NCBI RefSeq assembly: GCF_010726085.1
Contig: NZ_AP022560.1
Coordinates: 3,162,001-3,226,000, forward strand
DNA from: Mycolicibacterium moriokaense
GTDB lineage: Bacteria; Actinomycetota; Actinomycetes; Mycobacteriales; Mycobacteriaceae
Length of the DNA: 64,000 nt
Reading direction: 5' to 3'
The position numbers were made by a program, and so were the translations under genes. Positions 10,030 through 18,900 of the stretch are shown here, piece after piece; within the stretch, counting starts at the first letter, position 1, and each line of letters begins with the position of its first letter. The notes under the pieces were generated by a model. It was not told where the DNA came from and did not search any database. It saw only the letters and a list, made by a program, of their open reading frames with translations.

Positions 10030-10320
10030 GTGAAGATGAAGAAGATCGCCGCTGGTGCGGCGTTTATCGGAATGTTGGGTTTCACGGCAGTCGGGGTGAG
10101 CGCGGGTCTCGCCAACGCTGAAGAGGCGCTACCGAATTCACCCGCAGTGACGTGGAAGCTCAACAAGCCCAAGCCTCATTGGGATGACTGGCGCGGTCCT
10201 GACCATTGGCGTGGCGCTCGCTGGGATGCTCCGCCGCCGCCTCCGTACTACTACGGCCCTGGCCCCTGCCCATGGGTACCACCGGCCGTAGCGGGTTGGG
10301 TGCCGCCGGCCGTCTGCTAA
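10030..10320 (+). CDS. Small secreted proline-rich protein, function unknown
   Basis: A 96-aa protein, probably from GTG 10030 (GAGG at 10020-10023); ATG 10036 is an alternative. Residues 1-30 are a signal peptide (KKIAAGAAFIGMLGFTAVG...) ending LANA-E. The mature part is rich in Trp, Pro, His and Tyr, with a PPPPPYYYGPGPCPWVPPA-type tail containing two cysteines. I recognise the style as one of many short mycobacterial envelope proteins but not a defined family. An AT-richer patch upstream contains TAAGAT (9979-9984), a possible -10 box. Confidence 0.7.
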   Translation: MKMKKIAAGAAFIGMLGFTAVGVSAGLANAEEALPNSPAVTWKLNKPKPHWDDWRGPDHWRGARWDAPPPPPYYYGPGPCPWVPPAVAGWVPPAVC

Positions 10321-10360
10321 CGCGCCGACAGCGCAATAGTGCCTGCGGCGTTGGGATTAC

Positions 10361-10422
10361 GCCGACTGCACGCTTGTGTGCGGCCCTTCTCGGGCGATGC
10401 GTATAACAAGCGTGCGGTCGGC
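10361..10422. terminator. Long inverted repeat between convergent genes
   Basis: GCCGACTGCACGCTTGT (10361-10377) faces its complement at 10406-10422 with one mismatch in 17, enclosing 28 nt. It lies just past the secreted protein and 2 nt before the udgX stop, so it can end both transcripts. Confidence 0.6.
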
Positions 10423-10424
10423 GC

Positions 10425-11066
10425 TCAGTCCAGAAGCCCTGCGGCGAATCGTAGATCCGATACCAGCGCCTCGAACGCCTTGTCGCGGTCTTCCGGGCGA
10501 CCGCGCAACACCGACGACGGGTGAGCGCTGACCACCACAGTCGGATCGACGCCGAGTTCGTCGGATTCCGGGAGACGCAGCGCCTCTCCGCGATGGGCTG
10601 TCAGTCGAAACGTGCTGCCCATCAACGACTGTGCGGCCGTCGCTCCGAGCAGCATCAGCACGTCGGGCCGTACCGCGTCCAACTCGGCCATCAGCCACGG
10701 CCTACACGACACCACCTCGGTCCGGCTCGGAGTCTTGTGGATGCGGCGCTTACCGCGCTCCGGCAGCGTGAACTTGAAATGTTTGACCGCGTTCGTGACG
10801 TACAGCCGGTCACGGTCCACGCCCGCGGCCACCAGCGCCTTGTCCAGCAGCCTGCCCGCGGGGCCGACAAACGGTGCGCCCGCCTTGTCCTCCTGATCGC
10901 CGGGTTGTTCGCCGACCAGCATGAGGGCGGCGTTGGCCGAGCCCGCGCCGAACACCGTCTGGGTGGCGTCCAGGTACAGGTCGCAGCCTTTACAGTTGTG
11001 CGCGGCGTCGGCCAGTTCGGTGAGGTCGCGACTGTCCGGCACGAAGTCGTCCGCAGTGACTGCCAT
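10425..11066 (-). CDS. udgX: UdgX-type uracil-DNA glycosylase
   Basis: UdgX removes uracil from DNA and stays covalently attached to the abasic site. From ATG 11066 it is 213 aa, close to the M. smegmatis enzyme. Motif A is GEQPGDQED (52-60). The family-defining loop KRRIH is at 106-110; its His forms the covalent bond in the characterised protein. The late motif HPSS follows. Cysteines at 25 and 28 (NCKGC) and in VVSCRPW fit Fe-S cluster ligands; where family-4 UDGs have a further Cys after NAVK, this protein has His (NAVKHFKF). I do not recall a counterpart in M. tuberculosis. No damage-type promoter was found upstream. Confidence 0.92.
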   Translation of the reverse strand: MAVTADDFVPDSRDLTELADAAHNCKGCDLYLDATQTVFGAGSANAALMLVGEQPGDQEDKAGAPFVGPAGRLLDKALVAAGVDRDRLYVTNAVKHFKFTLPERGKRRIHKTPSRTEVVSCRPWLMAELDAVRPDVLMLLGATAAQSLMGSTFRLTAHRGEALRLPESDELGVDPTVVVSAHPSSVLRGRPEDRDKAFEALVSDLRFAAGLLD

Positions 11067-11159
11067 GCCATGCGGATACCCGGCAATCGAAACCGCAATC
11101 CAAGACGCTCTGTAATGTTTTCCGGACTCTACGCCATTGATCGTCTGACCTTGCGTCCC

Positions 11160-11165
11160 TAGCGT
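11160..11165 (+). promoter_or_regulatory. -10 box of the SDR gene
   Basis: TAGCGT ends 8 nt before ATG 11173, consistent with a leaderless or near-leaderless transcript. Confidence 0.5.
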
Positions 11166-11172
11166 CGAGGGC

Positions 11173-11937
11173 ATGAAAACAGTTCTCATCACCGGCTGCT
11201 CCTCAGGCTATGGACTCGAAACCGCGCGCCACTTCCATGCGAACGGCTGGAACGTCATCGCGACGATGCGCACACCGCGCGAGGGTCTACTGCCCGAATC
11301 CGGCCGAATCCGCGTGCTGCCGCTCGACGTGACCAAACCCGACAGCATCACCACGGCGATCGGGGCCAGCGGACCGATCGACGTGCTGGTGAACAACGCC
11401 GGTATCGGAGTCGTCGGCGCATTCGAGCCCATGCCGATGGCGACGATCCGGGAAGTGTTCGAAACCAACACCTTTGGGGTGATGGCGGTGACACAGGCCG
11501 TCGTGCCCCAGATGCGTGAACGCGGATCGGGTGTGGTGGTCAACGTGACCTCCAGCGTGACGTTGACGGCGATGCCACTGGCCGCGGTGTACACGGCCAG
11601 CAAGATGGCGATCGAAGGGTTCACCGCGTCGCTGGCGCTCGAACTCGACGCCGTGAACGTCACGGCCAAGCTCGTCGAGCCGGGTTACGGCCCGTCGACA
11701 AGCTTCACCCGCAACGGCGCGTCCCGGATGGACGGGCTCGTGCCCGAGCCGTATCAGGCGTTCGCCGCCCCGGTCTTCGAGTCCTTTGGGCAGGCCAGCG
11801 TCTTCACCACCGAATCGGACGTCGCCGAGACTGTGTACCGCGCCGCGACCGACACGTCGGGGCAGCTGCGGTTTCCGGCTGGGGCCGACGCGGTGGAGCT
11901 GGCGAACACCGACGCCCACAACGCCGCGGCCCACTAG
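11173..11937 (+). CDS. Short-chain dehydrogenase/reductase
   Basis: A 254-aa classical SDR, an NAD(P)-dependent oxidoreductase. The cofactor motif TGCSSGYG is at residues 7-14, NNAG near 74-77, the catalytic Ser in VTSSVT, and the catalytic pair in YTASK. The final third, which shapes the substrate pocket, gives no specific clue. It is followed 28 nt later by an AraC-type regulator on the same strand that has its own leaderless promoter, so the regulator may control this gene. Confidence 0.88.
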   Translation: MKTVLITGCSSGYGLETARHFHANGWNVIATMRTPREGLLPESGRIRVLPLDVTKPDSITTAIGASGPIDVLVNNAGIGVVGAFEPMPMATIREVFETNTFGVMAVTQAVVPQMRERGSGVVVNVTSSVTLTAMPLAAVYTASKMAIEGFTASLALELDAVNVTAKLVEPGYGPSTSFTRNGASRMDGLVPEPYQAFAAPVFESFGQASVFTTESDVAETVYRAATDTSGQLRFPAGADAVELANTDAHNAAAH

Positions 11938-11953
11938 GTACCGGCGGAAGCGA

Positions 11954-11959
11954 TATCTT
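11954..11959 (+). promoter_or_regulatory. -10 box of the AraC-family gene
   Basis: TATCTT ends 7 nt before ATG 11966, a leaderless layout. Confidence 0.5.
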
Positions 11960-11965
11960 GTCGGC

Positions 11966-12916
11966 ATGCCCGTCTCGCCGACGGATATCGCACCAGCCGC
12001 CGATCCGCTCGAAGCGATCATTCCGTTGTTGCGCCCGCAGGTTGTGCTGTCGAAAGTGGTGAATGGCGCCGGGGACTGGAGCGTCCGCAAGCCGCGATAT
12101 GCCGATCCGTCCTTCTGTCTGATGATCGAGGGAAGCTGTTGGCTCCAGCCGGACGGGATCGACCCGTTCGAGCTCCATCAGGGTGACTTCCTGTTGCTTC
12201 CCGCGACGCCGAGCTTCGTGATGGCCAGTGATCTGACCCTCGAGCCCGTCGACGTCGATCTCTACCCGCCGGGCGACGCGCATTACGGCTCCCAGGACGG
12301 CCCGTCGCCGATGCGCATGCTCGGTGGATACTTCCGCTTCGACCGGGCCAACGCCGCGCTGCTCGTAAAGCTTTTGCCGCCAACGGTTCTCGTTCGCCAC
12401 GGCGAACCCGGCTCCGCCCGCCTGAGTCGGATCGTCGACCTCATCACCGAGGAGGCGATAGCGCAACATCCCTGCCGCGACGTGATTCTCGAGCGGCTCG
12501 TCGAGGTGCTGCTGATCGAGGCCTGCCGGTTCCGAACTGAACGGCCCGCGCCGGGAGAGCACGGCCTCATCGCAGGGCTGTCGGATCCCGGCCTTGCCGG
12601 CGCGTTGCGCGAGATCCACACCGACGTGGCACGCCCATGGACGGTGGAGAAGCTCGCACGGGCCGCGAACATGTCGCGAGCGGTGTTCGCCGAACGGTTC
12701 ACCCGCACCATCGGTATGCCGCCGATGCAGTACGTGCTGGAGTGGCGGGTGGCTCTGGCCAAGGACATGTTGCGCGCCGAACGGCCGTCGCTCGCCGAGG
12801 TCGCCGACCGGGTCGGCTACCAGTCCGCAAGCGCATTCACGACCGCGTTCACCCGAGTGAACGGCTGCTCCCCGCGGGAGTACGTGCGCAGCGCCGCCGC
12901 ACATCACGACAATTGA
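11966..12916 (+). CDS. AraC-family transcriptional regulator
   Basis: A 316-aa two-domain regulator. The N-terminal part (about 20-190) is a cupin-like ligand/dimerisation domain of the AraC_binding_2 type, with FCLMIEGSCWL and LHQGDFLLLPAT. The C-terminal part (about 215-310) carries two helix-turn-helix units, WTVEKLARAANMSRAVFAER and SLAEVADRVGYQSASAF, ending with the family signature GCSPREYVR. The effector is unknown. The adjacent upstream SDR is the obvious candidate target. Confidence 0.9.
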   Translation: MPVSPTDIAPAADPLEAIIPLLRPQVVLSKVVNGAGDWSVRKPRYADPSFCLMIEGSCWLQPDGIDPFELHQGDFLLLPATPSFVMASDLTLEPVDVDLYPPGDAHYGSQDGPSPMRMLGGYFRFDRANAALLVKLLPPTVLVRHGEPGSARLSRIVDLITEEAIAQHPCRDVILERLVEVLLIEACRFRTERPAPGEHGLIAGLSDPGLAGALREIHTDVARPWTVEKLARAANMSRAVFAERFTRTIGMPPMQYVLEWRVALAKDMLRAERPSLAEVADRVGYQSASAFTTAFTRVNGCSPREYVRSAAAHHDN

Positions 12917-13090
12917 CGCACGCGCTCATCGAATCTGTTCTCCGGCAGCATTTCTGCCGTCCGAAGAGGTGTGTAGGCCGGATCACGTCGGCCGCATCGG
13001 GGTGATGTTGGCGCCGGAGGCATTTGCGAAAGGGCACGCGAATGGTATTCAGGTGTGGTGATTCGCACCCATGTTCCCATCACAACGGGT

Positions 13091-13096
13091 TACTGT
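13091..13096 (+). promoter_or_regulatory. Probable -10 box of the stress-protein gene
   Basis: TACTGT fits TANNNT and would give a leader of about 30 nt containing the GGGAGGA ribosome site at 13122-13128. The rest of 12917-13090 shows no gene. Confidence 0.4.
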
Positions 13097-13133
13097 CTCG
13101 GGTGGCGATCCAACTGACACTGGGAGGACTTGG

Positions 13134-13580
13134 ATGAGCGGCTACAGCACCATCGTTGTCGGCACGGACGGATCGGATTCGTCGCTGCGCGCGGTGGAGA
13201 GGGCCGGCCAGATCGCCGCCGGGTCAGACGCCAAGGTTGTCGTGGCGACGGCGTACTTCCCGCAGAGCGAGGATCAGCGCGCCGCCGACGTGCTCAAGGA
13301 CGAGGGCTACAAGATGTCCGGCAACGCCCCCATCTACGCGATCCTGCGTGAGGCCCGCGATCGCGCGGTCCAGGCGGGAGCGAAGAACGTCGAGGAGAAG
13401 GCGATCGTCGGGGCCCCCGTCGATGCGCTGGTCGACCTCGCGGATGAAGTGAAGGCCGATCTGCTCGTCGTCGGCAATGTCGGCCTGTCCACCATCGCGG
13501 GTCGGTTGCTCGGATCGGTGCCCGCCAACGTGGCGCGCCGGTCTAAGACCGACGTGCTGATCGTGCACACCACGCCGTAA
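13134..13580 (+). CDS. Universal stress protein (Rv1636/TB15.3-like)
   Basis: A 148-aa single-domain USP from ATG 13134 behind a strong Shine-Dalgarno. It starts YSTIVVGTDGSDSSLRAVERA and ends with the nucleotide-binding signature G-x2-G-x9-G (GNVGLSTIAGRLLG) followed by SVPANVARRSKTDVLIV. The M. tuberculosis orthologue Rv1636 is reported to bind cAMP in preference to ATP and has been proposed to buffer cAMP; two cyclase genes lie in this window. The 3' end overlaps the converging lnt-like gene by 38 nt. Confidence 0.93.
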   Translation: MSGYSTIVVGTDGSDSSLRAVERAGQIAAGSDAKVVVATAYFPQSEDQRAADVLKDEGYKMSGNAPIYAILREARDRAVQAGAKNVEEKAIVGAPVDALVDLADEVKADLLVVGNVGLSTIAGRLLGSVPANVARRSKTDVLIVHTTP

Positions 13581-14883
13581 AGACCAACGCCGCCAAGACA
13601 ATCGGCCAATCGCCGAACTTGTCGTAGAGGGTCGAGCGCGACCCGAGCGGAACGTCGACCACCAACACGCCGCGTTCAGTGGCGGGTAGCCAGCCCAGTC
13701 TGTGGCCGCGTGCGTCGAACGCCGAACTGACGCCGGACAACCCGGCATGCACGGCCGGATGACCCACCTCGACGGCGTGAACCGCGACGAGGCTCGCCAG
13801 TTGCGGCTGCGCCCAGCTGCCTTGATAACTCGACGTCGAACTCTGGTATGCCAGCAACTCCGCGCCCAGCCGCACCGCCCGTCGCGGCAGGTCCGAGAAC
13901 GTCGTCTCGAAGCTGATCAGCGGGCCGACGGTCAGCGGTCCGGTGTTCAGCACCACCGGCCCGGTACCGCGCCGACGGTCCTCGCCCGCCGCCTTCGTAT
14001 GACGGGTGGCCCAACCGAGCAGCGGCCGCAGCGGGACGTATTCACCGAACGGCACCAACCGGGTCTTGGCGTACGAACCGCGCACCCCGTCGGGTCCGAT
14101 GAGGACCGATGACTTGTAGATTCCGCCTTCCGGCGCCCGCGCATCGACATTGACCAACAGGTCAGCGCCGATCCGGCGGCGGAGGTCGACCAGCCGGCGC
14201 AGCGCTTCCGGGTGACTCTCGAGGTCGACCCCGACGCTGCTCTCGCCCCAGACCACGAGGTCGACCCGCTGGCCCGCCAAGCCTTCGGTGAGCGCTTCGC
14301 TCGCCGCCTGTCGTGCCGTCGACTCCGCGATGTCGCCGGGCTGGACGAGCGCGACCCGCGCCGTGGCTCCCGCTTCTGGCGCCGGTCCCGCCCAGAACCA
14401 CACCGGGCCGACGACGGCGAGGACGACCGGGAGCGCCACGGCTTGCCAGGAGCGAAGCAGAATCGCGCCGACGACCGCGGTGTTGACCGCGACCAGCAGA
14501 AAGCTCACGAGCCATACGCCGCCCACCGACGCAGGGGCGAGCGTGGCCGGCTGATTCCACTGCGAGGCGCCGAGCAGCGCCCACGGTCCGCCGAGGCGGT
14601 GCCACGACCTGACAGCCTCGGCAATCACCCAGGCCGAGGGGAGTACGGCGACCGCGGTGAGGACCTGCCGTGCCGCGACGTCGCCCGAGAGCAGCCGATG
14701 CGCGGCCCAGCCCGACGGAAACCACAGCGCGCCGATAGCGACCGCGAATACGACCAGTAGCGGGCCCGCGCTGGGCCCCAGCCAGTACTGGGTCGCCAGA
14801 ACGAATCCGGCCATCCCGCACCAGGCCCGTCCGCCGCCCTGCGCGGCGGTGGGTGCCGCCCGGAGGACGAGCAATAGAGGCAC
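13543..14883 (-). CDS. Lnt-like protein with Ser in place of the catalytic Cys
   Basis: Apolipoprotein N-acyltransferases add a third acyl chain to lipoproteins at the inner membrane. The protein has hydrophobic segments up to about residue 165, then a nitrilase-type domain. Counting from GTG 14883 (446 aa), the catalytic Glu is E214 (WGESS), the Lys K273 (YAKTRLVPFGEY), and the nucleophile position is Ser324 (PLISFETTF) instead of Cys. A second mycobacterial Lnt homologue with Cys-to-Ser is, as I recall, reported inactive. The frame continues upstream of 14883 with membrane-like sequence (ALLALAFPAPSWWWLAWIG) into the aldolase 3' end but without ATG, GTG or TTG, so the true start is uncertain. 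Confidence 0.8.
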   Translation of the reverse strand: MPLLLVLRAAPTAAQGGGRAWCGMAGFVLATQYWLGPSAGPLLVVFAVAIGALWFPSGWAAHRLLSGDVAARQVLTAVAVLPSAWVIAEAVRSWHRLGGPWALLGASQWNQPATLAPASVGGVWLVSFLLVAVNTAVVGAILLRSWQAVALPVVLAVVGPVWFWAGPAPEAGATARVALVQPGDIAESTARQAASEALTEGLAGQRVDLVVWGESSVGVDLESHPEALRRLVDLRRRIGADLLVNVDARAPEGGIYKSSVLIGPDGVRGSYAKTRLVPFGEYVPLRPLLGWATRHTKAAGEDRRRGTGPVVLNTGPLTVGPLISFETTFSDLPRRAVRLGAELLAYQSSTSSYQGSWAQPQLASLVAVHAVEVGHPAVHAGLSGVSSAFDARGHRLGWLPATERGVLVVDVPLGSRSTLYDKFGDWPIVLAALVFTAWCARSARRS

Positions 14884-14981
14884 AAGGCCGATCCACGCCA
14901 GCCACCACCACGACGGCGCGGGGAAGGCCAGCGCAAGTAGGGCACCGGCGATCAGTGCCGCCGGGTAGCCCCGTATAGCTC

Positions 14982-15869
14982 TTAGGTAGCGGATGCCTTG
15001 GCGATGCTCCCGATCGCCGCGTCGAGGGTGGCGTTGAACTCCTCGTCGCTCTGCTGCGCGGTGAGGCCCTCGGTCAGGGCGCGCGAGAAGCTCGCGATGA
15101 CGCCGTTGTTGCGGGCCAGCCGCTCGCAGGCCTCGTCACGGCTGTAGCCGCCGGACAGGGCGACCACGCGCAGCACGTTCGGGTGGTCGACGAGCTCCTT
15201 GTAGAGGTTGTCGGTGTCGGGCAGCGTGAGCTTGAGCATGACCTTCTGGTCAGCGCCAAGGGCGTTCACGCCGGCGAGCAACGCGGCCTTGAGCTGCTCC
15301 TCGGCCTCAGCCTTCTTCGGGCTCTTGATGTCGACCTCGGGCTCGATGATCGGCACCAGGCCCTTCGCGAGCACTTGCTGGCCGACCTCGAACTGCTGGG
15401 CGACGACGGCGTCGAGACCGGCGCCGGGCAGCTTGATGACGGAGCGCTCCTTGGTGCCGAAGACGCCGTTGGCCACCGCGCGGTCGAGCAGTTCGTCCAG
15501 GCCGGGCATCGGCTTCATGGTCTGCGCGCCGTCCTTCTCCTCGTTCAGGCCCTTGTCGATCTTGAGGAAGGGAACGATGTTCTTGACGTTCCAGAGGTAG
15601 TCGGCAGTGGGTCGGCCCTCGATCTGGCGGTCCATCGTCATCTCGAAGAGGATCGCGCCCATGATGCGGTCGCCGTCGAATGCGGGGCTGGTGATGATGC
15701 GGGTGCGCATCTCGTGGACCAGGTCGAACATCTGGTCATCACCCGAGTAGGCGTCCTCGGGAATGCCGTAGAGCTTGAGCGCCTTGGGGGTGCTGCCACC
15801 GCTCTGGTCGAGTGCTGCGATGAAACCGGCGCCGCTTTGCGCCTTCTTCAACTGATCCTGGTTCACCAT
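14982..15869 (-). CDS. fda: Class I fructose-bisphosphate aldolase
   Basis: Cleaves fructose-1,6-bisphosphate to dihydroxyacetone phosphate and glyceraldehyde-3-phosphate through a Schiff-base lysine. The protein is 295 aa from ATG 15869, preceded closely by AGGAG. Features of the bacterial short class I type include [14 protein letters not shown] near residue 19, [13 protein letters not shown], a [12 protein letters not shown] strand with conserved Glu, and VMLKLTLPD carrying the probable Schiff-base Lys. Mycobacteria generally also have a zinc-dependent class II aldolase elsewhere, so this is probably a second, metal-independent enzyme. It is followed directly by the lnt-like gene on the same strand. 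Confidence 0.92.
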   Translation of the reverse strand: MVNQDQLKKAQSGAGFIAALDQSGGSTPKALKLYGIPEDAYSGDDQMFDLVHEMRTRIITSPAFDGDRIMGAILFEMTMDRQIEGRPTADYLWNVKNIVPFLKIDKGLNEEKDGAQTMKPMPGLDELLDRAVANGVFGTKERSVIKLPGAGLDAVVAQQFEVGQQVLAKGLVPIIEPEVDIKSPKKAEAEEQLKAALLAGVNALGADQKVMLKLTLPDTDNLYKELVDHPNVLRVVALSGGYSRDEACERLARNNGVIASFSRALTEGLTAQQSDEEFNATLDAAIGSIAKASAT

Positions 15870-15923
15870 TTCTCCTGGGATATCTCCTCGATGAGTCCTG
15901 CGCATCAGCCTAGGACAGCGCGT

Positions 15924-18900
15924 TCACGGCATTGCCGCGGCCCATCGCATGTGGCCTTCAAAGCCCAGGGACGCCGCCATCTCGCGGTATCGATTCCGCA
16001 GCTGCCGGTAGTCGGCGCCATCACCGCGTGCTCGGGCCAGTAGCGCACGCATGCGCAGTGCCCAGATGTCGCGGACCACCGAGCCATCGGCCGGTGCGCT
16101 TCCGATCGCCGCGGCGACCGATTCGGCCTCGACCAGGTCGCCGTTGTCGCCACGCTCCAACAGCGCTTCGACCAGAAAGCCGGCAGTCGGGATGTAGTAG
16201 CCGACCTGTCCATTTCGCGTCATGTCGTCCAGCGCATTCCTCATCATCACAATGCCGCTTTCGACGTCACCGCGCTTGGTCAGTTCGCGGCCGATGTAAG
16301 TGTCGAACACCGGAAGTTCCGACAGGAGGTATCGGCGTCGGATGCAATCCTCGCGAAGGCGCGTCAGCATTGCGTACCCGCTCTCCCGGTCGGATCGACG
16401 GCCTCGCAGCAGCATGACGGAGCCCAATATGTATTCCGCCATAGCGACGGCATAATCGTCGCCCGATGACTGCGCAGTGCGCAGCCCGTCGTCGGCGGTG
16501 TTTACAACGTCGTCGTCGGCGCACAGAAGGCCGTGCCACGGTCCGGTGCCGCATTTCCATGACACGGTGACCACCTGCGTCATCGGTTCCCCGCTTTGCT
16601 TACCCATCGCAACACCGTCATCGAGATCGCGGCACCATCCGGGTAGACCGAGCCACGCTCGCGCTAGACCACGCAGCACCCGCGCCACCGCTAACGGCGA
16701 ACCCACGATCAGGCCGCCCTTCGTCGGGTCGCCGTCCGCCCAGTCAATCGTGGCCTGAGCCCAACGCAACACGGTTTCCATCTCACCGGCCTGCGCCTTC
16801 ATGCTTATCGCTCCGAATGCCGCCTCGGCAGCCAGAGCGGCGTCGCCTATCGAGTCCAGAAGTGCGATTAGTTCGGAGGCCAGTCGTTGTGATTCGCGCA
16901 CCTCGCCACGCTGCGCGTGCACGGACATCGGCCCCATGATGGCCAGGGCGAGCGAGGTCTTGTCGCCGGCAAGCGCGCAGAGTTTCCGCAGCTCATCGAA
17001 GCGCTCATTGGAGTCATCGGCGTGGAGACGCCAATCAGTTGCACAGATCGCGGTACGCGGGGCGATTTGCATCGCCAGGCGCCCCGGATGGTCGGTCGGC
17101 AGTGCGTCGGCGACGTGACTGGCACGCTCCCAACTGACCCGCGCCGAGGCGAAGTCGCGGTTGTTCAACCACGTTCCGGCTCGCATGTGCCAGTCGAATG
17201 CCGATTCCAGGTCGCCCGCTGCTTCCAGATGCTCGGCGATCAGCGCCGCGTTCTCATCAGCGGAGCCAACCGATTTGGCTTCGATCGCGGCCGCCACCCG
17301 CCGGTGCAAGTCGGCGCGGTCGGACCTCAACTGCGACTCGTAAGCAACCGTGCGAATCAGCGGTTGATGAAACACGTACTCAGGGCTGCGGGTGAATGTC
17401 ACCTGATCGATCAGCCGGGCTGCCAGCAACTCGGTGAAGGCGGGCTCCACGCCCAGCGCCGTCAGCAGTTCCGCGCCGAACCTCGAACCGATCGCCGCGG
17501 CCGCGCCGAGGGTGCGTTTCGCCCTGGGATCGAGTCGATCGATTCGCGAGGCGATCGTGGCCTGCAAGGTGGCCGGAACTGTGACCTCTGCGGCCTCGAC
17601 GGTCGCTACGTAGGCACCGGGTTCTCCTTGCAGTACGCCGCGTTCCGCCAATTCGAGAACAATCTCCTCGGCGAATAACGGTGTGCCCGCGGCCCTTTCG
17701 ACGATCGTCTCGCCGAGCGTCTGCGCCGACGAATCGGGGCCAAGCAGGCTGGCCACCAACGTCGTCGTTTCGCGATCGCTCAACGGTGCCAGAGCGAACG
17801 ACTGTGCCCCCACCACCTGCGATAAAGCGCCTCGATACTCGGGGCGGTGCGTGATCAACGTCAGTAACGGTGTTTGTGGCACCACGGAGAGGAAATCTGC
17901 CAGCAGCGACTCGCTGGCCTCGTCGATCCAATGGGCATCTTCGATGACGTAGACCGCGCAAGTCGCCACGCCAAGCGATGCGGAGTTGACCATGGCCGTC
18001 AGTCGCCGCCGTCGTGCGTCAGGGTCGATCTGAGGTTGCGGGGTATCGGGGTCGGCGATGCCCAGCAGGTCCTCGAACAAGAACCGATCCTCCGGATCGA
18101 CATCCCGGGGCTGCGCGGCAATCCGCGCGCGGGCCTCAGCCGCGTCGAGCCCCTCGACCCCGCTCGCCGCTCTGAACAGCGTCTTGACCGCGTGAAACGG
18201 CACCTGGCTGGTATGCGATTCGCAGTGCGCCGTGAACACCTGCAGGCCGCGGTTCGCCGCCATGGCGGTGAGCTCGCGTAATAGCCGGCTCTTGCCGATC
18301 CCGGCAGGCCCCGAGACACCGACAACAGCTCCCTGGCCGTTGATGGCCCGATTCAGCAGCCCTTCGAGCGCCGTCATCTCCCATTGACGGCCGACGAGAT
18401 TCGATTCGATCCGTGGGGGAGCGTGGTTCCCGGTGCCGACGCCGAGCAGGCGGCGCGCGGGAACGGGGTACTCCGCCCCTTTGACCTGAACCAGCTCCAG
18501 CTCACCAAGGGTGACAGCACCATTGAGGAGACGGGCCGTGGACGCGCTCAGCATGACGCCGCCCGGGGGAGCGGCCGTTTCCATCCGCTGCGCCATGCCG
18601 ACGTGTTCGCCGATCGCGGTGTAACCCAGAGCGCCGGAACCAATTTCACCGGCTATGACCTGACCGGAATCGATGCCGATGCGCAGCTGAAACTCGAGTG
18701 GTCCGACTTCCTCCTGAATTCCCAACGCGGCCAGGCATGCGCGCAGTGCGTGGTCCTCGAGCGCCACCGGTGCCCCGAAGACGGCCATGATGCCGTCGCC
18801 CGTGAACTTGTCCACCGTGCCGCCGTATCGCTTCACCACGGAGGTGGCCGTGTCCACCAGGCCCGCCATGATCTCGCGTAGCCGCTCGGCCCCGACAGAC

